Source: Orychophragmus violaceus
Lineage: Eukaryota; Streptophyta; Magnoliopsida; Brassicales; Brassicaceae
Assembly: GCA_030180135.1 (NCBI GenBank)
Contig: CM058235.1
Coordinates: 18,562,720 to 18,626,719 of the forward strand
Direction of reading: 5' to 3'
DNA length: 64,000 bases
Of the stretch, positions 34,915-47,762 are shown piece by piece. The notes beneath the pieces are model-generated. The model searched no databases. It was given only the letters and a program-made list of their open reading frames with translations, and was not told where the DNA came from. How positions within the stretch are numbered: the stretch's first letter is position 1; the number at the start of each line of letters is the position of its first letter. The position numbers and the translations under genes are program-made.

Positions 34915-37900
34915 ATGACTACTACAAGCACACAAAACACGTTCTCGATCCGGTCTGTTCTCGAGAAGGAGAAGCTGACTGGAACGAACTTCCTGACATG
35001 GTCAAGGAACTTGAGGCTGGTCCTCAAGCAGGAGAAGAAGGATTACGTCCTTCGAGATCCCCTCCCCGAGAGGCCTCTTGCCAATGCTGCCAGGACTCTG
35101 CACAATGCTTGGGAAAAGCATTCGTCAGATGAAAATGATGTTTATTGCCTGATGTTGGTGACAATGACTCCAGAGCTGCAAAAACAGTTCGAAAGTGTGT
35201 TGTCTCCAATCGAGATCATGGCAAGCCTGAAATCGCTTTTTCAGGAGCAGGCTAGGACCGAGAGGTTCCAGACAGTTAAGAACCTCTTGGACTGTAAGTT
35301 GGCTGCGAATGCGGCAGTGAGTCCTCATGTGTTGAAGATGATGGGTTATCTCGATCATCTTCACAAACTCGACTGCCCAATCAGCCAGGAACTTGCCTGC
35401 GACATCATTCTGCAGTCTTTACCTGCAAGCTATGATCAGTTCATTCTGAACTTTAACATGCATGGCTTGAGTAAGACACTGCCTGAGCTTCACGGAATGC
35501 TCAAGACTGCAGAGCCCAACTTGAAGAAAACCGCCAAGGACCCCAATGTACTTATGGTACAAAAGGGCAAGGGGTTTAAGAAGTCTTCTGCTAAGGATAA
35601 GGGAAAGGCCAAGGGTGTCCAAGTCGTGGACTCAGACACGCCAAAGCCCAAGCCCAAGTCCAAGGCTGGGCCTACTGACATGTGCAGGTTCTGCAAAGAA
35701 CTGGGGCATTGGAGAAGAGATTGCAAGAAATTCCAGGAAGGTCTAAAGGAATTAAAGAAGAAGACTTTCGAGACTTCTTCATCAGGTATTTTTGTTATAG
35801 AAGTTAATACAACTACTTCTGATAATACCTCATGGGTCATGGATACTGGTTGTGGGGCTCATATTTGTACTAATATGCAGGCACTCAGCAACAGTAGAAG
35901 GCTGAAACAAGGACAAGTGGAACTACGAGTTGGGAATGGAGCGAAAGTTTCAGCACTAGCTGTAGGAACTTACTTGTTGTCTTTACCTTCGGGATTGATT
36001 TTAGAACTTAATAATTGTTATTTTGTACCTGCTATAAGCAGAAATATTATTTCAATTTCTTTGTTGGATTTGGAAGGTTATGATTTTTCAGTTAAGAATA
36101 AATTATGTTCCTTCAATCGCAACAATTTGTTCTATGGTTCTGCCCCTCTTACGAATGGGCTTTACATACTCGATCAATCCGCGCCAATTTATAACATTAA
36201 TACAAAACGGTTTAAACCTAATGGGGAAAACCGAACGTTTCTATGGCATTGTCGTTTAGGGCACATCAGCGAGAAACGCATCAAGAGGCTCCATTCGAAT
36301 GGACTTCTTGGCTCATTTGACTTTGAGTCATGTGAGAAATGCGAATCATGCATGATGGGCAAAATGACACGGGCCCCCTTTAATAAACCTAACGAGAGGG
36401 CCAGTGACTTATTGGGCCTGATACACACTGATGTGTGTGGCCCAATGTCCACTAATGCAAGAGGAAACTATCAGTACTTCATTACCTTCACTGATGATTT
36501 CAGTAGGTATGGATATGTTTACTTGATGAAACATAAGTCTGAATCTTTTGAGAAGTTCAGAGAATTCCAAAATGAAGTACAGAACCAACTTGGCAAAAGC
36601 ATTAAGGCTCTTCGGTCCGACCGAGGAGGAGAATACTTAAGCCAAGAATTCAGTGATCATCTAAGAGAGTGTGGGATTGTATCCCAACTCACTCCTCCTG
36701 GAACACCTCAATGGAATGGTGTGTCTGAGAGGAGAAATCGGACCTTATTGGATATGGTTCGATCTATGATGAGTCACACAGACCTTCCAATATCCCTTTG
36801 GGGATATGCTCTGCTAACAGCAGTGTTCACACTAAATAGAGCGCCATCAAAAGCAGTAGCAAAGACACCATATGAATTATGGACTGGAGAAGCTCCAGTG
36901 CTGTCTTATCTAAGAATTTGGGGTTGTGAAGCCTATGTTAAGAGATTAATCTCAGATAAGCTTACACCAAAATCTGATAAATGCTACTTCATTGGTTATC
37001 CACGGGAAACCAAGGCTTATTACTTCTATCTACGTTCCGAGAACAAGATCTTTGTTGCCCGGGATTGTAACTTTCTTGAGAGAGAGTTTCTCTCTAAGAA
37101 AGACAGTGGGAGTAAGGTACTGCTTGAAGAAATTCAAGATGAACAGGATACTGCTCAACCTAATGAGGAAAAGCAGCAGGAGGATCTACAAGAAATTGTA
37201 GAGCCTGAACCTGTAGTACCTGAAGTTCGAAGATCCGGGAGGATCCGTCACGAACCCGAGAGATATCAGGGATTTCTCGTGACTGACTGTCATGATCTTT
37301 TGATCATTGATGGTGATGAACCATCGAACTTCAATCAAGCCATGATGGGCCCAGATTCCTCTAAGTGGCGCAAGGCCACTGATTCCGAAATGGACTCCAT
37401 GTCGGTCAACCAAGTATTTTCGTTGGTTGACTTACCCGTTGGTGTAAAAGCCATCGAGTGCAAATGGATCTTCAAGAAGAAGATTGACGTGGATGGAAAT
37501 GTCCAGATTTATAAAGCCAGGTTGGTGGCAAAAGGTTTCAGACAAGTTCACGGTGTGGACTACGATGAAACCTATTCACCGGTGGCTATGATGAAATCTA
37601 TTCGGATTCTACTAGCAACTGCAGCTTTTCATGATTATGAAATTTGGCAGATGGACGTGAAAACCGCCTTCCTGAATGGTATTCTGGAAGAGGATGTGTA
37701 TATGACGCAACCTGACGGTTACATAGATCCAAAGAATGCTGGGAAAGTATGCAAACTTCATAAATCCATTTATGGATTGAAGCAAGCATCGAGGAGCTGG
37801 AATCTTCGTTTTGATGAAGCGATCAAGCAATTTGATTTTATCAGAAACGAAGAAGAACAATGCGTGTATAAGAAAACTAGTGGGAGCAAAATCGTTTTTC

Positions 37901-38892
37901 TTATTCTGTATGTTGATGACATACTGCTTCTCGGAAACGACATTCCAATGCTGAAGTCTGTAAAAGACTGGCTTGGAAGTTGTTTTTCCATGAAAGACAT
38001 GGGTGAAGCCGCATACGTTCTTGGAATTAGGATCTATCGGGATAGACCTAAGAGGCTGATAGGCTTGTGTCAAGACTCATACATTGACAAAGTCCTACAA
38101 AGATTCAGCATGAAAGATTCCAAGAAGGGCTTCACGCCAATGGTACATGGCACGACGCTAAGCAAGAAGCAGAGCCCTACGTCGGCTGCTGAGCTTGAGC
38201 GCATGAAGAATATTCCTTATGCATCTGCAATAGGATCTGTCATGTATGCCATGATCTGTACTCGTCCTGATGTTGCTTACGCATTGAGCATGACGAGTAG
38301 ATACCAGTCAAATCCAGGTGAAAACCATTGGATTGCCGTAAAGAACATCTTGAAGTATCTAAGACATACTAAGGATAAGTTCTTAGTGTACGGTGGAAGT
38401 GATGTGCTTAAAGTCAGTGGATTCACGGACGCAAGTTTCCAGACAGACACAGATGATTTCCGGTCACAGTCCGGTTATGTCTTTTGTCTGAATGGCGGTG
38501 CAGTAAGTTGGAGAAGCTCCAAGCAGGACACCGTTGCTGATTCCACTACGGAAGCTGAATATATCGCCGCCTCAGAAGCAGCGAAGGAAGCTGTTTGGAT
38601 TCGAAAGTTCATTATGGAACTAGGTGTGATACCAGATGCGGCTGAGCCTCTGGCACTATTTTGTGACAACAATGGTGCTATAGCTCAGGCAAAGGAACCA
38701 AGATCACACCAGAAATCCAAGCATGTTCAAAGAAGATATCACTTGATACGTGACATCATTAATAGAAAGGAAGTCAAGATCAGCCGAGTTCCGACAGATG
38801 ATAATGTCGCTGATCCTTTGACAAAGCCACTCCCAAGGCCTAAGCTCGAGTTCCTGACTGAAGCTGTAGGCATTAGAAACATTGAAATGTAA
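34915..38892 (+). CDS. TE3 copia gag-pol polyprotein, intact
   Basis: 1325 aa, uninterrupted, starting at the first ATG of the frame (MTTTSTQNTF). UBN2-type gag fills about residues 1-230. A zinc knuckle has C257, C260, H265 and C270 (CX2CX4HX4C). The protease has D310-T-G. Integrase has H445/H450 and C476/C479 for zinc, then D506, D569 and E605, with 35 residues between the last two as in active integrases. Reverse transcriptase has D914 and Y999-V-D-D. RNase H has D1172, E1215, D1251 and D1300. Order PR-IN-RT-RH is diagnostic of Ty1/copia. The protein would form the particle, copy element RNA and insert the cDNA in the nucleus. All catalytic residues I can identify are present. Its closest relatives in the window are TE2 and TE5. 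Confidence 0.97.
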   Translation: MTTTSTQNTFSIRSVLEKEKLTGTNFLTWSRNLRLVLKQEKKDYVLRDPLPERPLANAARTLHNAWEKHSSDENDVYCLMLVTMTPELQKQFESVLSPIEIMASLKSLFQEQARTERFQTVKNLLDCKLAANAAVSPHVLKMMGYLDHLHKLDCPISQELACDIILQSLPASYDQFILNFNMHGLSKTLPELHGMLKTAEPNLKKTAKDPNVLMVQKGKGFKKSSAKDKGKAKGVQVVDSDTPKPKPKSKAGPTDMCRFCKELGHWRRDCKKFQEGLKELKKKTFETSSSGIFVIEVNTTTSDNTSWVMDTGCGAHICTNMQALSNSRRLKQGQVELRVGNGAKVSALAVGTYLLSLPSGLILELNNCYFVPAISRNIISISLLDLEGYDFSVKNKLCSFNRNNLFYGSAPLTNGLYILDQSAPIYNINTKRFKPNGENRTFLWHCRLGHISEKRIKRLHSNGLLGSFDFESCEKCESCMMGKMTRAPFNKPNERASDLLGLIHTDVCGPMSTNARGNYQYFITFTDDFSRYGYVYLMKHKSESFEKFREFQNEVQNQLGKSIKALRSDRGGEYLSQEFSDHLRECGIVSQLTPPGTPQWNGVSERRNRTLLDMVRSMMSHTDLPISLWGYALLTAVFTLNRAPSKAVAKTPYELWTGEAPVLSYLRIWGCEAYVKRLISDKLTPKSDKCYFIGYPRETKAYYFYLRSENKIFVARDCNFLEREFLSKKDSGSKVLLEEIQDEQDTAQPNEEKQQEDLQEIVEPEPVVPEVRRSGRIRHEPERYQGFLVTDCHDLLIIDGDEPSNFNQAMMGPDSSKWRKATDSEMDSMSVNQVFSLVDLPVGVKAIECKWIFKKKIDVDGNVQIYKARLVAKGFRQVHGVDYDETYSPVAMMKSIRILLATAAFHDYEIWQMDVKTAFLNGILEEDVYMTQPDGYIDPKNAGKVCKLHKSIYGLKQASRSWNLRFDEAIKQFDFIRNEEEQCVYKKTSGSKIVFLILYVDDILLLGNDIPMLKSVKDWLGSCFSMKDMGEAAYVLGIRIYRDRPKRLIGLCQDSYIDKVLQRFSMKDSKKGFTPMVHGTTLSKKQSPTSAAELERMKNIPYASAIGSVMYAMICTRPDVAYALSMTSRYQSNPGENHWIAVKNILKYLRHTKDKFLVYGGSDVLKVSGFTDASFQTDTDDFRSQSGYVFCLNGGAVSWRSSKQDTVADSTTEAEYIAASEAAKEAVWIRKFIMELGVIPDAAEPLALFCDNNGAIAQAKEPRSHQKSKHVQRRYHLIRDIINRKEVKISRVPTDDNVADPLTKPLPRPKLEFLTEAVGIRNIEM

Positions 38893-39749
38893 TCTAAATT
38901 TGAGTGGGAGTTTTGTGAGCTTTATTTTAGTTATTTGATATGTTCTTGTAAAACATTATTATTTATGTTTTAATGAAATTATTATTTCAAGATTATTTTA
39001 ACTGTGATGAAATAATCGTTCCAAAATGATATGAACCATTTTATAGGTCATCGAAGTAAATGATTCGATCTTGAGTCATCGAAATCATTTAGCTTGATCA
39101 TGAGATCCTATATTTGATAAATGTTTTATATCATCCTGTCCCTAGTCGAAGGTTGTTGAAATTGGAACACCAACAACCGTGTAAGATTGGATTGGTACGT
39201 GACTTATGACGAAGTCTCAGTGTGTCATAGATGCTCGGCATCAAAGTCAGTACATAGGTGTATGTTGGGAACATACGACCGGACAAGACCCGCTAATAAG
39301 AACTCTTCAGGATATTTATATCTGTGTCATAAGAGATTCTTACTACGACTATAGAGTATAGTCCTTAGACCTGAGTTCACATGCATGTGACTGCACATGG
39401 ACTGATGTACTTTGATCATTGTCTAACGCTATCATTCTGTGATAGCTATAAGGACCTTGTTTGGGTGCATTATGAAATGAGTAGTTTACAGTGATGGAAC
39501 AAGATGGGATTTGTCCCTCCAATATAAATGGAGTGAATATCTCTTGGCCAATCGGAGATTTGAATACTGGAAAACGCATGGCCATGCTCAAACGGACTTT
39601 CCCGAGTCGTTTGTATTGTCAGTATCAAATCAGAGTCCGATGAACAAGATTAGGCTTTATAAGGATGACACTAATCTTGCCTTATGACTAATCGAGATAT
39701 TGAGACGAAAGGGATTATGAATACAGAGATTCCAGTACAAGTGGGAGAT
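38893..39749 (+). other. TE3 3' untranslated region and polypurine tract
   Basis: About 850 bp with no coding signal. It ends with AAGTGGGAGA (39739-39748) just before the LTR. Its sequence is the reverse-strand counterpart of the TE2 and TE5 3' regions. Confidence 0.85.
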
Positions 39750-40421
39750 TGTTGGAATTGTGTCCAGTAATCTCGGTACTGTCTCTAGAAAGTAAGAGTA
39801 TGTCAATGATCAGACATAAGTCATATAATACTGGGGGTCATGATGGCTTGCTAGAGTCCGCTCATGATCTATAAGTCTTGGACTTATTGCCTTTATTATA
39901 TGATCCCATATGGGTCACACGCCTAAGCTAACAGGAAAATGTGTAGGAACGGTTTAGCAGAAGTACGGTAAAAGTGCTAGGCATTTACTGTACTTAGAGA
40001 GAATAAAACGGTTTAGGCACTGTGTGTCGATCGATACACAAGGGGTATCGGTCGACACAGTGCGCGAGTACCGTCTAGTTAATTGGTGTTTGGGCCAAAT
40101 GGCCCAAACGGAACCGGACAAGTTTTATAAGGTAAAACTCGAGTTTCTGGACAATTAACCCTAGCCACCCAGCCGAAAACTCTCTCTCTCTGCGCCGAAA
40201 TCCTCTAGTGATCTAGCAGTCGTTTCCTGTGATCGCGTGTGTGAACCTTTGGAGGATTCATCCCTCGGTGTTTCTCTGATCTCAGACATACCATCTATTT
40301 CCGCTGCAAACAGGTATAAGGTGAGATCATCGTTTGTTTCTATTCTGAGAAGAACCTAGATCGCATGTTTAGGTTGATATGAATCTAAGAATTGAATCAG
40401 GATCAACTAAACAATCCTTCA
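39750..40421 (+). repeat. TE3 3' LTR
   Basis: 672 bp, identical to the 5' LTR on reading both. The dyad module is at 40025-40057. Confidence 0.96.
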
Positions 40422-40603
40422 CGGCGTGGAGAACAATCTATGATATAGTTGGTGCTTGAAAAAGCCTTTCGCAAAGTAACCATTTTATAAACTTTCGTAA
40501 ACGCTTTTGAAAAAGATTTGAAAACACGGTTTTTAGGAAAACAACGAAAGCCGATCTCCCAGGACAGGACTGGGTGATCTTGACCTAGGCTCTGATACCA
40601 AAT
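40422..40603 (-). repeat. TE4 internal region b, right part
   Basis: Resumes internal region b after TE3, beginning with the duplicated CGGCG and ending with the primer site GCTCTGATACCA (about 40589-40600) next to LTR-c. Confidence 0.9.
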
Positions 40604-42344
40604 TGTAACACCCGTCTCCCGGCGAACCGGAGACGCGGCATTAGGTTGCCCGTTGAGCCGAAAATGGTCCAACCGGGACGCCATCTCAACTGGTCCCAGG
40701 AACCCGGCGCTTCCTTCGTATTCAAATCCACCAATCACGTCACTCGATTAGTCAACCCTGCATCCGGACCTGGAGGGAAAAAGAAAGGAAAAGGAAAGGA
40801 GGCCTGAGTAATTGTTTCAAACACAATTACCCAGTGAGGGCGGACAAAGGAATCCGCGATCCCGGCTTACGCCACACAACTACGAAACAAGTTCTAAGCT
40901 AATATCACCTTGCACGCAATGCCCGAAGGCACATTAAAATCAAACTACGAATAACTACCTGTCTATGGTTGCAGACTAGGGCTGCCTTCCCCTAATCCCA
41001 CCCACGGACCGGCCATTACGCCCTTTCCACAGCAAACAAACGGCTTGCGAACCTTCGAACCACAACACACCACCACGGGAGGGCTCGCCAGGACCCTCCT
41101 CCGACGATCAAGGACAATCACGGAACGAACCTCGTACCTTGTCCTGTCAAACAATTTCTACCGCAACCTAATCCATACAAGCCATCACACACAAGCAACG
41201 TTTTCGGTTTAAGCGATAACCTAGCATTCTACGTTCTGAAATCAATCACATGGAGCTCTCTACTGCCCTAGACTACCTAGGCAAGACGACATTAACGAAG
41301 GACTTGCGTCCGGAACTGAATGGAGTAAGGGAAGATCACAACTGGTCCTCACCTTAGCCAAAGAAGAGGGCAAAACGGTAATTTAGAAGGTTCCTCAGCC
41401 CGAACGGACATCAGATCTGCAAAGAGGACGAGAAATCGAGTGAGATAGGCTTTTGAATCGCTTAAATCGGGCTTAGGATGAGCTAGATATGATCGATTGA
41501 AAATACCCAGATCAAACCAGCTTAACCGACCTAAACCGGGAATTGAAATTAAAATCAGAATCGAAATTGGAAATTGAAACGGTTAACCTAAAGCGGACCC
41601 GGTCAACGGTCAACGGTCAACAGACCCGGTCAACTGACCCGACCCGGTCAACCGACCTGACCCGGTCAACCGACCCGACCCAGTCAACCGACCCGACCCG
41701 GTCAATGACCCGGTCAACCGAGTTGACTTGGTCGCCGGCCGAGTTGAATCGGAGGCGGCTCCGGTGGTAGACGGCGGCGGAGCTCCGGCGAACGGCGGCG
41801 GCGCGTGACGGCGGACGGCGGCGGAGCTCCGGCGAACGGCGGCGGCGCGTGACGGCGGACGGCGGCGGCGCGTGGAGAACGGCGGCGGCGCGTCAGGTCT
41901 GCTCGCGGATCTTCCGGTGGAGCGTGCGGGCGCGTCCGGTGGTTGCTGGAAGCGTGGTCGGTCTCGTTGGCTTCGTCTCGTCGAGAGGAACACGATGGTG
42001 GTCTCGGATTTCCCAGATTCCTCACGGATAAAAAGATATGGCCATTTTAGCTCTCGGGTTGAAAGGAAACAGATCTGAAAAATGGCTTACCGGATTTTCT
42101 TCAATGCCAAACGATGTAGAAGCCCTAGATCTACTCTCTGGATGCGGTGGCTGCGACGGGACGGGAGCAGAGCTTCGCCGAGATCTCCTTTTTCCCTTTT
42201 CTCAATGGTGGAGGCTCCTTTAAATAGGGAAATGGAGATGGGAACCCTAGGGTTTTAGAAGGCTAATGGGCTTGGGCTTGCTCTATTTGGGCTTTCTTTC
42301 TTCTTTTCTCAAAAAAATTAAATGGGCTGGGCCAGGGCCCTTAC
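40604..42344 (-). repeat. TE4 LTR-c (full, 1741 bp)
   Basis: Very similar to LTR-b but with one more copy of the GGC-rich repeat (about 41770-41890), which explains most of the 43-bp length difference. Confidence 0.9.
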
Positions 42345-43800
42345 AATTCTCCCCCCCTTAAAATAATTCGTCCCGAATTCTGTGGCGAGGGTTCTCCACT
42401 GCAACTCCTTACCAATGACTGCTCTGCAAACTTTGCTGAATTGAGACTGAACTTGATCGCTTGCCTGCTTGAAAAGATCTTGTCCTTGAATCCTGAAGAC
42501 TGCTTCTCCCCCCCTTATTTCTAACCATGCTCTGAAGTGTTCTTCTCCTTGGTACCAATCAATTAGCAGCTACTAGAATGCACTCCAATGCCACATACTA
42601 CCGCCCATGTCTATTAGGGTCGGTCTCCAACGTTTAGAAACAACACTCATCCCTCGAGTAGTTCTAAGTCTTGAATTCGATGCTCCGCTTCCAATCCCAT
42701 TCTCCCCAACGGTTTCCATTCCCGTGCACTATGGCGTCGACTTTCACCCAAGCAGACATCCTTGATAACCTCTGTGACCGATGCAGCCAACCATGTCCAT
42801 TATGGCTATCTGGCTAGTGGGGAAGGACCCACTGAACTCCTGATATGCTCCAATGCCACGCTTCCGCTGCGCACTCTGATATCCAAACCATCTTCCAATC
42901 TGACTTCCAGGTCAAGGTGTCCTACCTTGTGATCCGGTTGTGGTGCTTTCCAAACACCATCCTTTGGGTTTCCTTCCCCATTAAGCTTGTCCTCCTTTGC
43001 CCTTCTTTGCAGCTTCTTGCCAATCCTCCAAAGTGTTTTCCTAACACTCTTCCGTTGGATTTCCATTTCCAATATCCTGCTTTGTCCATTTGAGCTTGCA
43101 ATTACAGACGTCCAGCTTGTCGGGCAATTCCAAATGCCACAACGCCACTTCCCAAAACGCTTCTGCGATCTTCTTTCCGTCTTGCGGAACTCCATTAGCT
43201 GCTCCAGTAATCCACAAAGAACTCCAGGGCAGACCGTTTCCCTTCCGGTCCCACTGTTGTATCTTGAGCCCGTTGTACCACGAAGATCTTCTCCAGCTTC
43301 CGGCTTGATCAATCTTCAACGAGCCCCATAACTCATTGAAGTTGATGTCACAAACCGATTCCAAGATTCCCTACTTGGAACAGATTTGGATAGCCTCTTG
43401 CTGCTCCTTGTGATCCAAGCAACTCAAGCAACTCCTGACGCTTAATCCAGTCGGAACACCGCCACTTCCAAATGGCCTCCTTGCAATCCGGTCTTTCCAT
43501 CGACCTCTTGCAACTCCTGTAGCACTCCTTGCAATCCGGTCCTTCCATTGACCTCTTGCAACTCCTGTAGCACTCCTTGCAGCTCTTACAATGCTCCTAG
43601 CAGTATTCTCGCATTAGCCTCTCGTCTGATCTTCTTCACATCCTTGACACTTTAGCACACTTGGTTGAACAATACTCTGAACCACGTTGACCCCAACACC
43701 ACCTCACTAGTACCGACTGCCCTGTAGGTGCACACCACAACACACATCCCAACATACACCTCACGGCACACATCACGACATACATCTCGGCACACATCTA
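42345..43800 (-). repeat. TE4 internal region c, truncated
   Basis: Runs from the purine tract to CACACATCTA and stops there, so the primer-site end is lost. It fuses to truncated LTR-d through a shared GCGG. The 168-aa minus ORF is at 43312-42806. Confidence 0.9.
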
Positions 43801-44324
43801 GCGGAGCTCCGGCGAACGGCGGCGGCGCGTGACGGCGGACGGCGGCGGCGCATGGAGAACGGCGGCGGCGCGTCAGGTATGCTCGCGGATCTTCCGGTGG
43901 AGCGTGCGGGCGCGTCCGGTGGTTTCTGGAGGCGTGGTCGGTCTCGTTGGCTTCGTCTCGTCGAGAGGAACGCGATGGTGTTCTCGGATTTCCCAGCTTC
44001 CTCACGGATAAAAAGATATGGCCATTTTAGCTCTCGGGTTGAAAGGAAACAGATCTGAAAAATGGCTTACCGGATTTTCTTCAATGCCAAACGATGTAGA
44101 AGCCCTAGATCTACTCTCTGGATGCGGTGGCTGCGACGGGACGGGAGCAGAGCTTCGCCGAGATCTCCTTTTTCCCTTTTCTCAATGGTGGAGGCTCCTT
44201 TAAATAGGGAAATGGAGATGGGAACCCTAGGGTTTTAGAAGGCTAATGGGCTTGGGCTTGCTCTATTTGGGCTTTCTTTCTTCTTTTCTCAAAAAAATTA
44301 AATGGGCTGGGCCAGGGCCCTTAC
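43801..44324 (-). repeat. TE4 truncated LTR-d
   Basis: Starts inside the GGC block and keeps only the last 520 bp (plus-strand order) of the LTR, ending GGGCCCTTACA. The TATA candidate is retained. Confidence 0.9.
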
Positions 44325-45780
44325 AATTCTCCCCCCCTTAAAATAATTCGTCCCGAATTCTGTGGCGAGGGTTCTCCACTGCAACTCCTTACCAATGACT
44401 GCTCTGCAAACTTTGCTGAATTGAGACTGAACTTGATCGCTTGCCTGCTTGAAAAGATCTTGTCCTTGAATCCTGAAGACTGCTTCTCCCCCCCTTATTT
44501 CTAACCATGCTCTGAAGTGTTCTTCTCCTTGGTACCAATCAATTAGCAGCTACTAGAATGCACTCCAATGCCACATACTACCGCCCATGTCTATTAGGGT
44601 CGGTCTCCAACGTTTAGAAACAACACTCATCCCTCGAGTGGTTCTAAGTCTTGAATTCGATGCTCCGCTTCCAATCCCATTCTCCCCAACGGTTTCCATT
44701 CCCGTGCACTATGGCGTCGACTTTCACCCAAGCAGACATCCTTGATAACCTCTGTGACCGATGCAGCCAACCATGTCCATTATGGCTATCTGGCTAGTGG
44801 GGAAGGACCCACTGAACTCCTGATATGCTCCAATGCCACGCTTCCGCTGCGCACTCTGATATCCAAACCATCTTCCAATCTGACTTCCAGGTCAAGGTGT
44901 CCTACCTTGTGATCCGGTTGTGGTGCTTTCCAAACACCATCCTTTGGGTTTCCTTCCCCATTAAGCTTGTCCTCCTTTGCCCTTCTTTGCAGCTTCTTGC
45001 CAATCCTCCAAAGTGTTTTCCTAACACTCTTCCGTTGGATTTCCATTTCCAATATCCTGCTTTGTCCATTTGAGCTTGCAATTACAGACGTCCAGCTTGT
45101 CGGGCAATTCCAAATGCCACAACGCCACTTCCCAAAACGCTTCTGCGATCTTCTTTCCGTCTTGCGGAACTCCATTAGCTGCTCCAGTAATCCACAAAGA
45201 ACTCCAGGGCAGACCGTTTCCCTTCCGGTCCCACTGTTGTATCTTGAGCCCGTTGTACCACGAAGATCTTCTCCAGCTTCCGGCTTGATCAATCTTCAAC
45301 GAGCCCCATAACTCATTGAAGTTGATGTCACAAACCGATTCCAAGATTCCCTACTTGGAACAGATTTGGATAGCCTCTTGCTGCTCCTTGTGATCCAAGC
45401 AACTCAAGCAACTCCTGACGCTTAATCCAGTCGGAACACCGCCACTTCCAAATGGCCTCCTTGCAATCCGGTCTTTCCATCGACCTCTTGCAACTCCTGT
45501 AGCACTCCTTGCAATCCGGTCCTTCCATTGACCTCTTGCAACTCCTGTAGCACTCCTTGCAGCTCTTACAATGCTCCTAGCAGTATTCTCGCATTAGCCT
45601 CTCGTCTGATCTTCTTCACATCCTTGACACTTTAGCACACTTGGTTGAACAATACTCTGAACCACGTTGACCCCAACACCACCTCACTAGTACCGACTGC
45701 CCTGTAGGTGCACACCACAACACACATCCCAACATACACCTCACGGCACACATCACGACATACATCTCGGCACACATCTA
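44325..45780 (-). repeat. TE4 internal region d, truncated
   Basis: Nearly identical to internal region c with the same junction. The 168-aa minus ORF is at 45292-44786. Confidence 0.9.
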
Positions 45781-46304
45781 GCGGAGCTCCGGCGAACGGC
45801 GGCGGCGCGTGACGGCGGACGGCGGCGGCGCATGGAGAACGGCGGCGGCGCGTCAGGTATGCTCGCGGATCTTCCGGTGGAGCGTGCGGGCGCGTCCGGT
45901 GGTTTCTGGAGGCGTGGTCGGTCTCGTTGGCTTCGTCTCGTCGAGAGGAACGCGATGGTGTTCTCGGATTTCCCAGCTTCCTCACGGATAAAAAGATATG
46001 GCCATTTTAGCTCTCGGGTTGAAAGGAAACAGATCTGAAAAATGGCTTACCGGATTTTCTTCAATGCCAAACGATGTAGAAGCCCTAGATCTACTCTCTG
46101 GATGCGGTGGCTGCGACGGGACGGGAGCAGAGCTTCGCCGAGATCTCCTTTTTCCCTTTTCTCAATGGTGGAGGCTCATTTAAATAGGGAAATGGAGATG
46201 GGAACCCTAGGGTTTTAGAAGGCTAATAGGCTTGGGCTTGCTCTATTTGGGCTTTCTTTCTTCTTTTCTCAAAAAATTTAAATGGGCTGGGCCAGGGCCC
46301 TTAC
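45781..46304 (-). repeat. TE4 truncated LTR-e
   Basis: Same breakpoint as LTR-d, exactly 1980 bp further on. A few point differences, such as GGCTCATTTAAAT for GGCTCCTTTAAAT, weaken nothing obvious in the TATA region. Confidence 0.9.
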
Positions 46305-47762
46305 AATTCTCCCCCCCTTAAAATAATTCGTCCCGAATTCTGTGGCGAGGGTTCTCCACTGCAACTCCTTACCAATGACTGCTCTGCAAACTTTGCTGAA
46401 TTGAGACTGAACTTGATCGCTTGCCTGCTTGAAAAGATCTTGTCCTTGAATCCTGAAGACTGCTTCTCCCCCCCCCTTATTTCTAACCATGCTCTGAAGT
46501 GTTCTTCTCCTTGGTACCAATCAATTAGCAGCTACTAGAATGCACTCCAATGCCACATACTACCGCCCATGTCTATTAGGGTCGGTCTCCAACGTTTAGA
46601 AACAACACTCATCCCTCGAGTGGTTCTAAGTCTTGAATTCGATGCTCCGCTTCCAATCCCATTCTCCCCAACGGTTTCCATTCCCGTGCACTATGGCGTC
46701 GACTTTCACCCAAGCAGACATCCTTGCTAACCTCTGTGACGGATGCAGCCAACCATGTCCATTATGGCTATCTGGCTAGTGGGGAATGACCCACTGAACT
46801 CCTGATATGCTCCAATGCCACGCTTCCGCTGCGCACTCTGATATCCAAACCATCTTCCAATCTGACTTCCAGGTCAAGGTGTCCTACCTTGTGATCCGGT
46901 TGTGGTGCTTTCCAAACACCATCCTTTGGGTTTCCTTCCCCATTAAGCTTGTCCTCCTTTGCCCTTCTTTGCAGCTTCTTGCCAATCCTCCAAAGTGTTT
47001 TCCTAACACTCTTCCGTTGGATTTCCATTTCCAATATCCTGCTTTGTCCATTTGAGCTTGCAATTACAGACGTCCAGCTTGTCGGGCAATTCCAAATGCC
47101 ACAACGCCACTTCCCAAAACGCTTCTGCGATCTTCTTTCCGTCTTGCGGAACTCCATTAGCTGCTCCAGTAATCCACAAAGAACTCCAGGGTAGACCGTT
47201 TCCCTTCCGGTCCCACTGTTGTATCTTGAGCCCGTTGTACCACGAAGATCTTCTCCAGCTTCCGGCTTGATCAATCTTCAACGAGCCCCATAACTCATTG
47301 AAGTTGATGTCACAAACCGATTCCAAGATTCCCTACTTGGAACAGATTTGGATAGCCTCTTGCTGCTCCTTGTGATCCAAGCAACTCAAGCAACTCCTGA
47401 CGCTTAATCCAGTCGGAACACCGCCACTTCCAAATGGCCTCCTTGCAATCCGGTCTTTCCATCGACCTCTTGCAACTCCTGTAGCACTCCTTGCAATCCG
47501 GTCCTTCCATTGACCTCTTGCAACTCATGTAGCACTCCTTGCAGCTCTTACAATGCTCCTAGCAGTATTCTCGCATTAGCCTCTCGTCTGATCTTCTTCA
47601 CATCCTTGACACTTTAGCACACTTGGTTGAACAATACTCTGAACCACGTTGACCCCAACACCACCTCACTAGTACCGACTGCCCTGTAGGTGCACACCAC
47701 AACACACATCCCAACATACACCTCACGGCACACATCACGACATACATCTCGGCACACATCTA
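46305..47762 (-). repeat. TE4 internal region e, truncated
   Basis: Third copy of the truncated internal region. The 168-aa minus ORF is at 47274-46768. A 2-bp longer C run accounts for the 1982-bp spacing to the next junction. Confidence 0.9.

Larger units (their letters stand above)
32587..40421 (+). mobile_element. TE3: intact young Ty1/copia retrotransposon
   Basis: 7835 bp. The LTRs (32587-33258 and 39750-40421) are both 672 bp and I find no difference between them. A perfect 5-bp duplication, CGGCG, lies at 32582-32586 and 40422-40426. The empty site is visible in internal region a at about 29171. It has an initiator tRNA-Met primer site, a purine tract AAGTGGGAGA (39739-39748) and one uninterrupted gag-pol. 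Everything needed for transposition in cis appears present. Confidence 0.97.
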
